Below, one piece after another: positions 48,190 through 59,299 of a stretch of 64,000 nucleotides of DNA; position 1 is the stretch's first letter; each line of letters begins with the position of its first letter. The stretch comes from Gordionus sp. m RMFG-2023. Lineage: Eukaryota > Nematomorpha > Gordioida > Chordodea > Parachordodidae. The stretch spans positions 7,045,561 through 7,109,560 of the forward strand of contig NC_088775.1 of the NCBI RefSeq assembly GCF_954871325.1, in the 5' to 3' direction. The translations under genes were made by a program, and so were the position numbers. The notes beneath the pieces are model-generated. The model did not search any database. It was not told the DNA's origin and worked only from the letters and a program-made list of their open reading frames with translations.

Positions 48190-48556
48190 CTTAAATTCTT
48201 TTATATTAATCTTATTGTTTCCAGTTTTTTAGGCAAAATATTTTAAAATTTGGCTTTAATAATAAATTAGAATTTAAAAAGTGATAATATATTTGTGTAA
48301 AATTATATTTCAGTAAATTTAATGAAGGTAAAATGACAAAAGTAGTTAAAATAAATATTAGGGTATTGTAAAGGAAAAAATGTTATTATTTTCCACAAAA
48401 GCTTTTTTTGCTTTAATTCTTACATATCTTAAATAAAAAATAAGATGATAAAATCAAGTAAACAAATTTAATTAAATAATTTTATTCAATAAAAAATAAT
48501 TTATTAACAACTATAATGCTAATACATAAATAATTACAATCATTTTATAATTAAAA
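48190..48556. repeat. Direct repeat, copy 2, inside the pogo element
   Basis: Same orientation as 40386-40745, with many small differences. It occupies the part of the pogo-like element where the catalytic domain would lie. Confidence 0.75.
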
Positions 48557-49689
48557 GTCTTGTTTTCTTTGTTCCTTTCTGTCTATAATCATGTCTAGAT
48601 CTAAAGAAAATATAAATATATGTATCAAAATATATCACATTACTTTCAAGTGCTTCAGATATTTTAATATTATTTGATTGATTTAAATTAATTGAATACT
48701 TTTTATAAAATAATAACTTGATGAATTGACGATAAAAATATAGTATTATTAGTGGGAAGAAAAAAAAGCTATGATCATATGTTTCAACAAATAAGATAAA
48801 TTTTTAAAATTTAGTTTTTTTATTCGTTACATAACTTATTCAAATTAAAATATATAGTTGGTTACATTAATTAAAAATTGTATTTATTGCAAAGTTTGAT
48901 GGCTTATATGATTAAAATATATATAGATGATAAATATCTTTATAAAAAACACAAACTGATTTTTAATAAATAAATTGTTGAATTTTAATCGTATAATTGC
49001 GAAAAATCGGATAATTGCGAAATTTTTAAATATTTTGGTCCCAAGCTTTCGCAATTAAACGGTTTTGACTGTAATGCCATTTATCTTTATAACAACTAAA
49101 AATTTTATAAATATTATAATTTAAATTTAATTTACCTGATTTCTGTTGAATTTATTTGCAACCTTGTATATAAAGCTTAATAAGGAGACCCAAATAGTAT
49201 ATATGGACAGCTAAAATTTGTGTTTTTTAAAAATATTATAATTAAAATTTATTTTCAAACCTTTTATATAAAGCTCAATAAGGACACACAAATAGTATAT
49301 AAGGCAGAGACCTGCATAGGCACCACAGCCCGGCCCGGGTATATTTAAAAAAATTAAAATACGGCCTGACCCCTCTGATATAAGGACTGCTAAAATTTGT
49401 GTTTAGGTGAGATGATGATTATTTCTTAGATAAGATGATACAGACTGATAAAGAGGGAAAAGAAAATAATAATTATTTTTATAGTTTAATATTCTAGTAT
49501 TATATAATTTATATTATAAATTTAGGTAATTCTAGCTTGCCAGGTGTAAAATCTAATGTACAACATGCAACTTGACCATTAGAATGCTATAAATTTTTTA
49601 TTACTCCAAATATTACAAATCTAATAATAAAATACACAAATCAAAAAATTATAATTCAAAAATTCCCTCATCTTCCAAAGTCAAAATTG

Positions 49690-50440
49690 ATGCAACTCAA
49701 TTAAATACTTTGATAGGTTTATTATTGATTGCAGGTATACATAAATCCAATCATCAGAATTTAAGAGATCTATGGAGTAATGATGGATTTGGAGTGAATG
49801 TATTCAGGTATACTATGAATATTAACCTATTCCAATTCTTATTGAAAATGCTAAGATTTGATGATATGTATACTAGACTTTTTAAATTCAAATTTAACTT
49901 ATTTTAAGGATATTTAATAGGACAAATATAAAAAATACAACTAACGTTTAAAATATAGAAATTTAAATTTTATATTATGGGCTTGGGCCAGGCTTGGGAA
50001 ATTTTTTAAATATTAAAAGTGGGTCGGGCTGGGCCTAGGTTTAAAATTTTTTTTTACAATGGGCCTGGGCCGGGCTTGGTTCTAAAATTTAGGCCCAATA
50101 AGGTCTCTACTGTATACAAGGGAGATAAGGGAAGCACAAGATAAAGCTACACATATCAGATATCTTTAATAATTTTAATGAAAACTGTAATAAATGCCAT
50201 AGTGTGAAACAATACATTACAATTGATAAAATGCTTTCTGCTTTTAGAGGGAAATGTCCCTTCAAGCAATACATGCCAAATAAGCCATCCAAATATGGCT
50301 TAAAAATTTATGCTCTCATGGATTCAAGAACATGTTATACTTTGAAAATGGAATTATATGCTGGCAATCAGCCTGAAGGACCATATAATTTGAGCAATAA
50401 GCCTTTTGATGTGATTGAAAGATTAATCAATTTTTTATAA
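49690..50440 (+). pseudogene. piggyBac transposase fragment, right arm, split by a MITE
   Basis: 49710-49873 encodes IGLLLIAGIHKSNHQNLRDL, then NINLFQFLLKMLRFDD. After the MITE, about 50110-50200 is frameshifted. 50204-50440 then encodes KQYITIDKMLSAFRGKCPF, KQYMPNKPSKYGLKIYALMD and PEGPYNLSNKPFDV. TIDKMLSAFRGKCPF holds the first catalytic Asp, and the family's PNKP-KYG-K and GPY--SNKP blocks are clear. The second and third Asp regions and the C-terminal finger are missing. A different piggyBac lineage from the one at 6.3-8.6 kb. Confidence 0.82.
49874..50109. mobile_element. GGCCC-family MITE inside the right-arm piggyBac
   Basis: The ends are TAGACTTTTT and AAGGTCTCTA. Flanking octamers ATGTATAC (49866-49873) and CTGTATAC (50110-50117) match at 7 of 8. 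The interior has GGGCTTGGGCCAGGCTTGGG and GGCCTGGGCCGGGCTTGG. Confidence 0.85.
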
Positions 50441-51059
50441 TTTGTTGACTATATCTTGCATAAATTCTAATAATTTAAAGGAGATTAATAGATCAAAGTT
50501 TATAAAATTATTAACAATGGAGCTAATAACTCCATATTAAAACCTATATCAACCAAACAAAAAGGAAGGTGCTCCTTTTGCTTAGAGTTAGGGACAAGAA
50601 AACCCCATTTATTTGTTCAAAATTTATATAAAAATATTATAATTAAAATTTATATATAATAAACCTGAAGTTTAATTTGTAATCTTGTAAATAAGTTAAA
50701 TAAGGAGATCAAAATAGTTATGGACACTAAAATTTAAATATTATAATTAAAATTTATATATAATAAACCTGAAGTTTAATTTGTAATCTTCTAAATAAGT
50801 TAAATAAGGAGATCAAAATAGATATGGACAGCTAAAATTTAAATATTATAATTAAAATTTATATATAATAAACCTGAAGTTTAATTTGACAATAAAAAAG
50901 GCGGGAAGGTTGCACGCATCCTTTGCGGTAGCTATTCGGTTAATGATGCTTACTACCAAGTGAATGTATGGAAATATTCTAAATACCAACCTAATTTGCT
51001 AAATACCGACCAAAATTTATTAAAATGTAATAAGATCCTTATTATTTAATATATTAATA

Positions 51060-51214
51060 CGGAATCACGTGGTCGAGTCCGGCCTCCTATATATTATCCC
51101 CCCAAGGATGGAACCACCAAGTTAGAATAAGAAAAAAAACATGATCATTCCCGGGATTCAAACCCGGAACCATGGGATAAGCAAACCAAGCCTTGCCTAC
51201 TAGGCCATAGAGGC
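51060..51214 (-). repeat. tRNA-derived SINE
   Basis: On the - strand from 51214: GCCTCTATGGCCTAGTAGGC contains a good A box (TGGCCTAGTAGG). Then GTTCCGGGTTTGAATCCCGG contains a perfect B box (GGTTTGAATCC) within a 5-bp T stem (CCGGG/CCCGG). The acceptor stem does not pair, so it is a SINE head, not a tRNA gene. An unrelated G+C-richer body with GGAGGCCGGACTCGACCACG follows to about 51060. Confidence 0.65.
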
Positions 51215-51410
51215 TTTCCAAAAATCTCGATTTTTCAAATATATATTATAAATATATTTGGTAGTGCCTATCCAAATGAAAAATGAACAAAATTCTAAAT
51301 TTGATTGATGGTACCTTAAGGTACCAAGCATCATTAACCTAGCTATTCCTTGCTCCTCCAAGCCTATTATATACTATTTTCTTTAAAATTGTTCAAGAGT
51401 TAAAATTTCT

Positions 51411-52021
51411 ATGGCTCGATTACTGTTCATTTTTATATGTATATGTTTTCATCATTGTTTTTACTAGTAGAACAGATCAATACAGATAAGGCAATTATTA
51501 TTATAGCACTACCATTCAGGTTCACATTCATTATATTGATCTGCAAAGCCCAGTTTTGTCAGTCTGAAACCTTTAAGAACTTTTGGAGAAGTTGCCTGGC
51601 ACAGCTCATTAAATTTCTAACCAGCTCTTAACAGGGGCGTCGCTAGCCTTCACAATCTCAAGGGGCTCAACTAAAAACAATTTTATGGCTCGATTACTGT
51701 TCATTTTTATATGTATATGTTTTCATCATTGTTTTTACTAGTAGAACAGATCAATACAGATAAGGCAATTATTATTATAGCACTACCATTCAGGTTCACA
51801 TTCATTATATTGATCTGCAAAGCCCAGTTTTGTCAGTCTGAAACCTTTAAGAACTTTTGGAGAAGTTGCCTGGCACAGCTCATTAAATTTCTAACCAGCT
51901 CTTAACAGGGGCGTCGCTAGCCTTCACAATCTCAAGGGGCTCAACTAAAAAAAATTTTATGGCTCGATTACTGTTCATTTTTATATGTATATGTTTTCAT
52001 CATTGTTTTTACTAGTAGAAC
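51411..52021. repeat. Perfect 274-bp tandem repeat (2.2 units)
   Basis: Units begin ATGGCTCGATTACTGTTCAT at 51411, 51685 and 51959. The first two are essentially identical, and the third stops at 52021, where CAGAGTTGTAC begins. Each unit contains CAGGGGCGTCGCTAGCC, a form common at ends of animal DNA transposons. The 64-residue open frames inside are not supported as genes. Confidence 0.9.
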
Positions 52022-52039
52022 CAGAGTTGTACATTTGCT

Positions 52040-52262
52040 CAAAATAAAAAGATCTTCAAAGATCTAGATCTTTGAAGATCGTAAAATTTGAAGATCTTTT
52101 ACTTTTAAAAAATTTTGAGCAACGATCTTCAAAGATCGAGATCTTTTGAAGATCTTTTATTTTTAAAAATTTTTTAACAGCGATCTTCAAAGATCTAGAT
52201 CTTTGAAGATCTTTTATTTAAAAATATTTTTGATCAACGATCTTCAAAGATCTTCATATTTT
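52040..52262. repeat. GATCTTC palindromic array
   Basis: GATCTTCAAAGATC and its extensions recur about four times. Two copies (about 52052-52081 and 52182-52211) are perfect 30-bp palindromes centred on TCTAGA. Spacers contain TTTTAAAAA. A similar A+T-rich version occurs at 43390-43480 in the left arm of the large inverted repeat. CAGAGTTGTAC at 52022 may be the hAT-type end of an element carrying this array. Confidence 0.75.
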
Positions 52263-52469
52263 ATAATGTTTTATTTTTTTGATATTATTTTTTGAAGTAA
52301 ATGGATTAGTAAGCATAAGCATGTTAAATTAAAATAAAAATTTAATAAAGATGTACCGACAATTTTCATAATCGTTATTTTAAACTTTTTTCGACATATA
52401 TGGGTAAAAAAAAATTTATATAAAAAAAAATTTATATTATAATTTCAATGAAGATGTAATGTATTAAAA

Positions 52470-53430
52470 AGTGGAAATTGTAATAATCGTTATTTTTAAC
52501 TTATTTGATTTATTATATCCTAAATTAAATAGGTTATAATTTTTAATATTAAGATGTAAAAATAAAATTTCAATGAAGATGTACCATAGAAAAGTGACAA
52601 TTGTTATAATCGTTATTTTTGAAAATTTTTTTAAAGCATAGCATAGATATTATATTGTTAACATGTTAAATTAAAATTTCAGTGAAGATGAACCACAGGA
52701 AAGTGACAATTATCATAATCGTTATTATTGAACTTTTTTAAATTTTTTTAAAGCAAATGGGTAAAAATAGATATTGTTAATATGTTTTAAATTAAAATTT
52801 CAGTGAAGATGTACCACAGGAAAATGACAATTGTCATAATCGTTATTTTTGAACCTTTTTAAAATTTTTTAAAGCAAATGTATAAATAGATATTGTTAAC
52901 ATGTTAAATTAAAATTTCAGTGAAGATGTACTACAGGAAAGTGACAATTGTCATAATCGTTATTATTGAACTTTTTTAAATTTTTTTAAAGCAAATAGGT
53001 AAAAATAGATATTGTTAACATGTTAAATTAAAATTTCAGTGAAGATGTACTACAGGAAAGTGACAATTGTCATAATCGTTATTTTTGAACCTTTTTAAAT
53101 TTTTTTAAAGCAAATGGGTAAATGAAGATATTGTTAACATGTTAAATTAAAAGTGAAGATGTACTACAGGAAAGTGACAATTGTCATAATCGTTATTTTT
53201 GAACTTTTTTGATTTTTTTTAAAGCAAATGGGTAAAAATAGATATTGTTAACATGTTAAATTAAAATTTCAGTGAAGATGTACTACAGGAAAGTGACAAT
53301 TATCATAATCGTTATTATTGAAATTTTTTAAATTTTTTTAAAGCAAATGAGTAAAAATAGATATTATTAATATGTTAAATTAAAATTTCAGTGAAGATAT
53401 ACCATAAATAATCTTTATTTTTGATTTTTT
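52470..53430. repeat. Minisatellite, about 118-bp unit, about nine copies
   Basis: GTGACAATTGTCATAATCGT, then TTAAAGCAAATGGGTAAAAA, ATTGTTAACATGTTAAATTA and AAATTTCAGTGAAGATGTAC repeat in order, at about 52592, 52703, 52824, 52941, 53061, 53175 and 53293, with diverged units outside. Most units hold the 12-bp palindrome TGACAATTGTCA. Confidence 0.88.
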
Positions 53431-54620
53431 TATATATAAAATTGAAAACTGATAATTGTCATATGTAATATTTTTAAACTCTTTTTATTAAACAAGGTTA
53501 GAATAAAGATATTTTGAAAATTATTTATTATTTCAAAATTATTAAAAAAATATATTGTTAACCAGGTTTGTTGTTAATAAGGTCCTATCCCATTTAATTT
53601 AAAAAAATAACCGATCTAATTTTTTTTAATAAAAAATATTGGCTCATTATGTTTCTTAAATTTTTGATGGCTTTTAGATTGTAAAATATTAAAAAGTGGT
53701 GCCTTCTAACTTCTATAATTTGAGCGTTATTTAAGTAAAGTCGTGCTTTTACAATGTACAACGACATTAAACAGCAAGAACTCAAATTTATATTACGAGC
53801 CAAATATATTTATGGATTGTCAAATTCTTGGTTTTTTAGTTTTGACAAAATAATAAACCTGACCTAACTTATTCAATTGGATAGATTTAGTTTTTTTTAT
53901 ACTGAAAATATTTTATATTTTTTTTATTTTAGTCTATCAATTCGAGTCGCGAAAGGCAGTTTTAAATATGAATATTTATTGTAAACCTAGCATATAAATA
54001 TTTCTCCTTTTAAAATTCAACCCATACTTTTTGATCCTTCACTACAAAGGTGGAAAAAAATCCCTTAACTACAAAGGTGGGGTCTATTTTATCCCAAATT
54101 TTGATTAATATCTCAGAACATATTAAAACTTGAGATCTACAAATACAATTTTGAATATATATTTAAATATTATTGGAAATAATAAATACAAAATCTTAGA
54201 TTAATAGTTACTTCTAAAAACAGTTATGCAAATTTTACTAAAGTTACTAAAATAAAAAATTTTTTCTGAGACCTTTCTTTAATTATATTTTGATCACCAT
54301 AAAGTATTTAAAAAAATGCAAATTTTATTATATATTAGATAATTATATAAATTTTATAAAAAGATATCAAATATTAAATAAAATACTAATCATCAAATAT
54401 CATGTAAATTTTTGTACTAACATTCACGACAAAATGTATGCATATGATCTAATGAATTTTTAACAATTTAAACAAATAAATGTTGTTTTTACCTCCTTCA
54501 CTCTTGGACAATCTTTACATACTCCCTTTTTATTAGTTGGAATATGTTTTTCATCAGTTATATTGAGAATATCCCCAATGTTGTTACGTATTAATCTACA
54601 TATACTACTCTCTAATTGTC
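53431..54620. other. Gene-free A+T-rich stretch
   Basis: No gene supported. The - strand open frame at 53594-53803 (MARNINLSSCCLMSLYIVKA) shows no known motif. Confidence 0.4.
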
Positions 54621-54830
54621 CCATACATAATATTTCTCTATAAAATCAAGATCTACAAAATAATTCTCTACAAAATAATTCTCTACATTCATTTTAAAAT
54701 CATTCTCTATAAACGACATTCTCTATAAAACCATTTGTTATAAATGCATTCTCTATAATTGTTTTCTTCTCTATAAATGTTTCTCTATAAAATACATTCT
54801 CTATAATGGTTTCTCTATAAAGACGTAAAA
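54620..54830. repeat. ATTCTCTATAAA minisatellite
   Basis: ATTCTCTATAAAA or close variants occur about ten times, spaced about 15-25 bp. Such TTCTCTATAA-rich repeats occur near ends of some pogo-type elements, but no matching end was found. Confidence 0.65.
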
Positions 54831-54839
54831 CCACATTAT

Positions 54840-55478
54840 TATTATTAAAAAAAATTTTATATATAATTCTTTTTATAATAAAAATAAAAACTTCACCCTT
54901 CGCCTTCTATTTTATTTGAAAAAAAATTAGTTTTAAAATTTTGGGTTATATTGATGGGGGATTTCTTAACATGTGATGTGTTAGTGAAATGGGGGATTTA
55001 TTAAAAAAAATTTTAAGATTATATAAAAATCTCTCTAAAATTCTTTCTTTTTTATTAGTTATTCAGAGTCAGATAAAATATAACATTATATATTTTTTTT
55101 TAAATATATAATTCTTTATATTAATAAAAAGAAAAACTTCTAACGTTTCCTCGCCTTCTATTTTTTTTCCTTAAAAAAATTTTAAATACCCCTTTATTAT
55201 AAATCATAATTTTCTTTTTCATTTTATTTTTTCTTTCAGATTCAGATATATTTGAAAAAAAATTAGTTTTAAAATTTTGGGTTATATTGATGGGGGATTT
55301 CTTAACATGTGTTAGTGAAATGGGGGATTTATTAAAAAAAAAATTTAAGATTATATAAAAATCTCTCTAAAAATCTTTCTTTTTTATTCGTTATTCAGAG
55401 TCAGATAAAATATAACATTAAAATATATTTTTTTTTTAAATATTTTTTTTATTAATAAAAACTTCAAACGTTACCTCG
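54840..55478. repeat. Left copy of a long inverted repeat (partner at 63595-64000)
   Basis: CACCCTTCGCCTTCTATTTT, TTGATGGGGGATTTCTTAAC and TCAGAGTCAGATAAAATATA appear here and, reverse-complemented, at 63595-64000. Within this copy the ATGGGGGATTTCTTAACATG part is duplicated (about 54953 and 55290). It is interrupted at 55488 by a hAT element. The right copy runs off the window. Confidence 0.85.
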
Positions 55479-55649
55479 TCATGTAAGCAGGGTTGCCAGG
55501 TCAAAATTTTCAAATTGTGGGAGAAATTCGGTATTTTGTGGGAGTAATATAAAAATTGTGGGAGAAATATGAAAATTGCTAAAAAAAAAATTTTGCGGGC
55601 CATTGACTTAGTTATCCGCTTATTATTTTTTATAAATATAAAATCGAAT

Positions 55650-55876
55650 CTATTTTCCAAAATAAAATAGGTAATTATTTTTCAAAATAAAATAGCCAAC
55701 TATTTTTCAAAATAAAATAGCCAACTATTTTTCAAAATAAAATAGCCAACTATTTTTCAAAATAAAATAGCCAACTATTTTTCAAAATAAAATAGCCACC
55801 AACTAATTTTCAAAATAAAATAGGTAACTATTTTCCAAAATAAAATACGCAACTATTTTTCAAAATAGGTAATTAT
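55650..55876. repeat. 25-bp tandem repeat in the hAT element
   Basis: AACTATTTTTCAAAATAAAA followed by TAGCC repeats about eight times with small changes. Confidence 0.9.
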
Positions 55877-56169
55877 AGTACGACACAAAATTTCTTAAAT
55901 ATATCTTTATTATTAAAATAACATATTGATTTATTATAATATATTAATTTTGTTTAAAAATAATAACCAACGATCTTTTTTAAATACAAAAGAATGTAAA
56001 CAAGATAAAATTTTATAAAAAAATTGTAATTTTACAATGTAAAAAAAATATATTTTATGCTAATGTATAAATAAGATTTTATAAAAAAACAAACAATTTT
56101 AAATTTACAATGTAAAAAATAATTATAATCAGTGCGGGGAAGTTGTTCTACAGTATTTAGTTAATACAA

Positions 56170-57020
56170 AGGGGGAAGGGAATATGATATTTTGAGGCAT
56201 CAAAAATCTTCAAAGCATAAATCAGTACAGGGCAGTCTATCAACATCTATTGCAAAACAAAAATATTCTTCAAAAATAAGAAATAATACAGATGCAACTA
56301 CAGTTGCGGAAAGGGTAAATACCTATCTTGCAGTACAACATTCAGAGAGCTACTTAACATCACAATGTTGGTAGAATCTTTCCCCATAATATTTAACGAC
56401 TAATATAAATGAAAAGTATACTTTGTAGAACACAAATGAGCAAAGCTATCATCAATGTTTTAGGATATAAATCCAGAAGGTCAATTCTTGACGATTTGAA
56501 AGATGTGCAAACATATGCAATTCTAACAGATGCATCTAATAAGGAGATATCAAAACATTTCCCTTGATCCTCCCCTATTTCAACAAAATTAATGTCATTT
56601 CAATAAAACTATAAAATTTTCCTCCAGATATGAAATATCCAAAGACATAGCTAACCATATATAATGGTAAATATGGCAGATTTGGCATTACCAATGAATT
56701 GCATGACAGCTTTCTGATCTGATAATTCCTCAGTGAATTTGGCAAAAACCAGAGTGTATTTACAGAATTGAGTCAGCATAATGTTGGTTGACAGGTTCCT
56801 CCTAATACGCGCCATCGTAGAATTTTAAAATTTTACAAACCTTTAAAAAATAAATAGATTATAAAAGCTGTCCTAATATTTTGAAAAAAATTTTCAAAAA
56901 TAAATGGCAGAAGTATATTTAGGAATTTTACATATAGGAAATCTACTATATGCTGTTAATATGCAGTTGCAATCAGAATAATATAATTTAATAAAGGTTC
57001 ACTAAATTATGCTGCAGAAA
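56170..57020 (+). pseudogene. hAT transposase relic, + strand (ZNF862-like family)
   Basis: REYDILRHQKSSKHKSVQGS, then VNTYLAVQHSESYLTSQCW, matches the H-QS-KH and AE----Y--V-HN-S start of this hAT family. Further on, RRILKFYKPLKNK (about 56815) and AEVYLGILHIGNLLYAVNMQ (about 56906) match the - strand copy. Many stops and frameshifts. Confidence 0.7.
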
Positions 57021-57267
57021 TACCAAAGTAAGAATATTATTACTATTATCGGATAATTATTAATAAGATTTAATATGATGTCATGTTTAAGGAGATTGTA
57101 ATGCTTCTTTATTTTTATGATTTGCCAAAATATTCAAAATATTAATTTTACAATGTAAAAAATAAATTTATTAGATTTTATGCAAATGTGTAAATAAGAT
57201 TTTATAAAATATAGAAAGTCAAATAGTTATAGTTAATTATATTTTATTTGAGATTTAAATAATGGAA

Positions 57268-58320
57268 CTAAATTTTACCGTCGTTATTAAGATATTTATA
57301 AAATTCCTGGCATGACATTTTATAATTTTGTTTAACCATTAACTCAGCCTCTAATGTTGTTAAAGCAATTCGATTTCTTTCCTTTCTCCAGGCAGTCCTC
57401 ATCAGGCTAAAAATGCACTCCGATGAGGCATTAGAATGAGGTAAGGAGAAAACATACTCGCAAATTTTTTCCAAGCATGGGGATTTATCGTTATTACGAA
57501 AAAATTGTACCCATTTCTCCTCTGCTTTTAGACCATCTAACTTTAAGTATTCTGGCGAATCATAAAAAATGGAAAAAATTACAATCTCTTCAAACAAGGC
57601 TTCAATGTCTATCGGTAATTTAAATATATTTATTAAATTACAAAAACCATCAAATGATGGTTTCTGTTCCAAGGTCATAATATTTATACACTTGTAAATA
57701 GAGTTATTAAAATCAAATCTGGATTGTAAATATTCCAAAATTGTCTTAATAAAAATATTTGCTTCATTTAAAAATACGTTAATTATAGTAATATTTGAAC
57801 ATTTTAATATGATATTTTTAGCAATAGCGCCATAAAATTTATTATCTATTTTTAACTGTAGAGATGAACAGAGCTGTAGCATGATTTTGTGAATCTTTAT
57901 CAATAAAGTATCTTCTGATTGCAACTGAATATTAACTACATGAAGTAGATTTCCTACATGCGAAACTAATCCCAAATATGCTTCTGACATTTCAACCTCG
58001 AAAAAATTTTTCAAAATTTTAGGACAGCTTTTAAAATCTTTATTTAAGAAGTATTTCTTTAAGGGTTCGTAAAATTTTAAAATTCTCTCGATGGCAGGTA
58101 TTAATGATAACCACCTGATAGGTACATATCGCAACAACTCACACCATTCCAAATCAGACCACTCCACCAATTCTTTTAATTCAGTGACTCTTTTAGTTGA
58201 ACAAATTCGTTAAAACATTTCATCACAATTACTTCGACATCTACAGATAGTACATTCATTGCCTTCTTGCAAGAATTATGCAGTATATGGTATATACAGC
58301 CAATTGGTATTAATTGATTA
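57268..58320 (-). pseudogene. hAT transposase, C-terminal two-thirds (ZNF862-like family)
   Basis: 58320-58195 encodes GCIYHILHNSCKKAMNVLSV then DVEVIVMKCFNEF, the C-x-x-H-LHN part of the insertion domain. After a frameshift near 58190, 58170-57268 encodes YVPIRWLSLIPAIERILKFY (the RW motif) and then a long helical region. It ends in the hATC dimer domain, YVFSLPHSNASSECIFSLMR (catalytic Glu in SSE), followed by TAWRKERNRIALTTLEAELM. The N-terminal part with the first two catalytic Asp is missing, replaced by the facing + strand relic. Confidence 0.82.
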
Positions 58321-58865
58321 TTGTGCTGCCTCAATTCGGTAAATACACTTTGATTTGATTAGAATAATATCCACATCTAAAAGTTATATTCTTCTAACAC
58401 AAAAATTTTGAAAATGTCGAGTGGAGCACTGCAATTCTAGGTAACGATATAAAATATATTAAGTAATTTAAAATATATTTATAATAATTATACATACTGT
58501 TCTAACTTCTATTCTTTCTAACACAAAAATTTTGAAAATGTCGAGTGGAGAATTGGAGAATTTTATAAAAAATATATTTTAGAGCGGAAAAATAAAATAA
58601 AAGAACTAGACATATTTTTCGAATAAATATTTAAAATTTATTTTAAAAATATAAAAATAATCAAATAGTGTCTCTCATAATTATTATTTATATATTAAAA
58701 ACATTAAAATGCTAAAAAAAAAAATTGTGGGAGAAATTAAAAAATTGTGGGAGCTTTTTGTGGGAGATTTCTAATTGTGGGAGTTTTGTGGGAGTGAGAT
58801 GTATGTGGGTAAACTAAAAAATTGTGGGAGACTCCCACTGATGGGGGGAGACATGGCAACCCTGA

Positions 58866-59299
58866 TCATGTAAGCCTTAAGATTGTGGTCATAGATGGCA
58901 CAAAAGTTTGGACATTTATCAGCGAAATGTCAAGGTTTAGGTAAGTTAAAAATATTTAATTCCCCTCAAATATATTTAGTATTTTTCTTTATTAAATTTA
59001 GCCCTTTTTGAAAATCTAGCAGTTTAGCACTTATATTTATATAAAATTCCCAAAAACATGATTTAATAAAACAAATTTATCTTTCATCAAAAGAAAGGTG
59101 GGACTATAAAGACCTCAATTTTAAAAATTTCAGCACTTAAAACAAGTATTTGTGAATTTAGATTTTTTTCAGTACTTCAAGAGTTTGGGTAACAATTTTA
59201 TTTTTATTTCAATTATTCGTATTTTAATTAGTAAAATGATTATATATAATTAAATAATACATGATATAATATATACAAATAAAAATTTTATATAAAAAA
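58866..59299. other. Gene-free gap between the two hAT elements
   Basis: GTCATAGATGGCACAAAAGT then TTTGGACATTT at about 58888 is a fragment of the foldback MITE family (compare 18540). Otherwise A+T-rich with no feature. Confidence 0.5.

Larger units (their letters stand above)
47331..49071 (+). mobile_element. pogo-like element, 1741 bp, inserted in the right-arm MULE
   Basis: The ends GAGTCAAAACCGTTTAATTG and CAATTAAACGGTTTTGACTG are mutually inverted (one mismatch at the tip). TA lies at both sides (47329-47330 and 49072-49073). Subterminal TTAATTGCGAAATATCGGAT and AATCGGATAATTGCGAAATT are repeated near both ends. The unoccupied site is preserved in the left arm at about 43631-43640 (GCATTATATCTAAATG). 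It encodes only a DNA-binding fragment, so it is non-autonomous. Confidence 0.92.
41597..50916. repeat. Large inverted duplication (arms 41597-45258 and 45719-50916)
   Basis: The outer ends match: CGTGCAACCTTCCCGCC at 41597 is the reverse complement of the sequence ending at 50916. The inner ends meet at AATGCCATTAGATGGCGG (45719) against its complement ending at 45258. Between them the arms share, in mirrored order, a minisatellite, a piggyBac gene split by a MITE, and a MULE gene. The right arm is longer because of a 1741-bp pogo-like insertion. The left arm has a private A+T-rich GATCTTC insert (about 43210-43490), and the right has its own at about 49208-49690. The single-copy centre is 45259-45718. 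Confidence 0.9.
55488..58865. mobile_element. hAT element, internally inverted, 3.4 kb
   Basis: The ends CAGGGTTGCCAGGTC and GACATGGCAACCCTG are inverted. A direct repeat TCATGTAAG flanks them (55479-55487 and 58866-58874), an 8-9-bp duplication typical of hAT. GTGGGAG occurs about three times near the left end and at least seven times near the right, likely transposase-binding repeats. It contains two relics of one hAT gene facing each other (56170-57020 + and 57268-58320 -). Confidence 0.85.

Noticed and set aside
51437-51905. Two identical 64-residue open frames
   Set aside because: Identity comes from the tandem DNA repeat; no protein signature.
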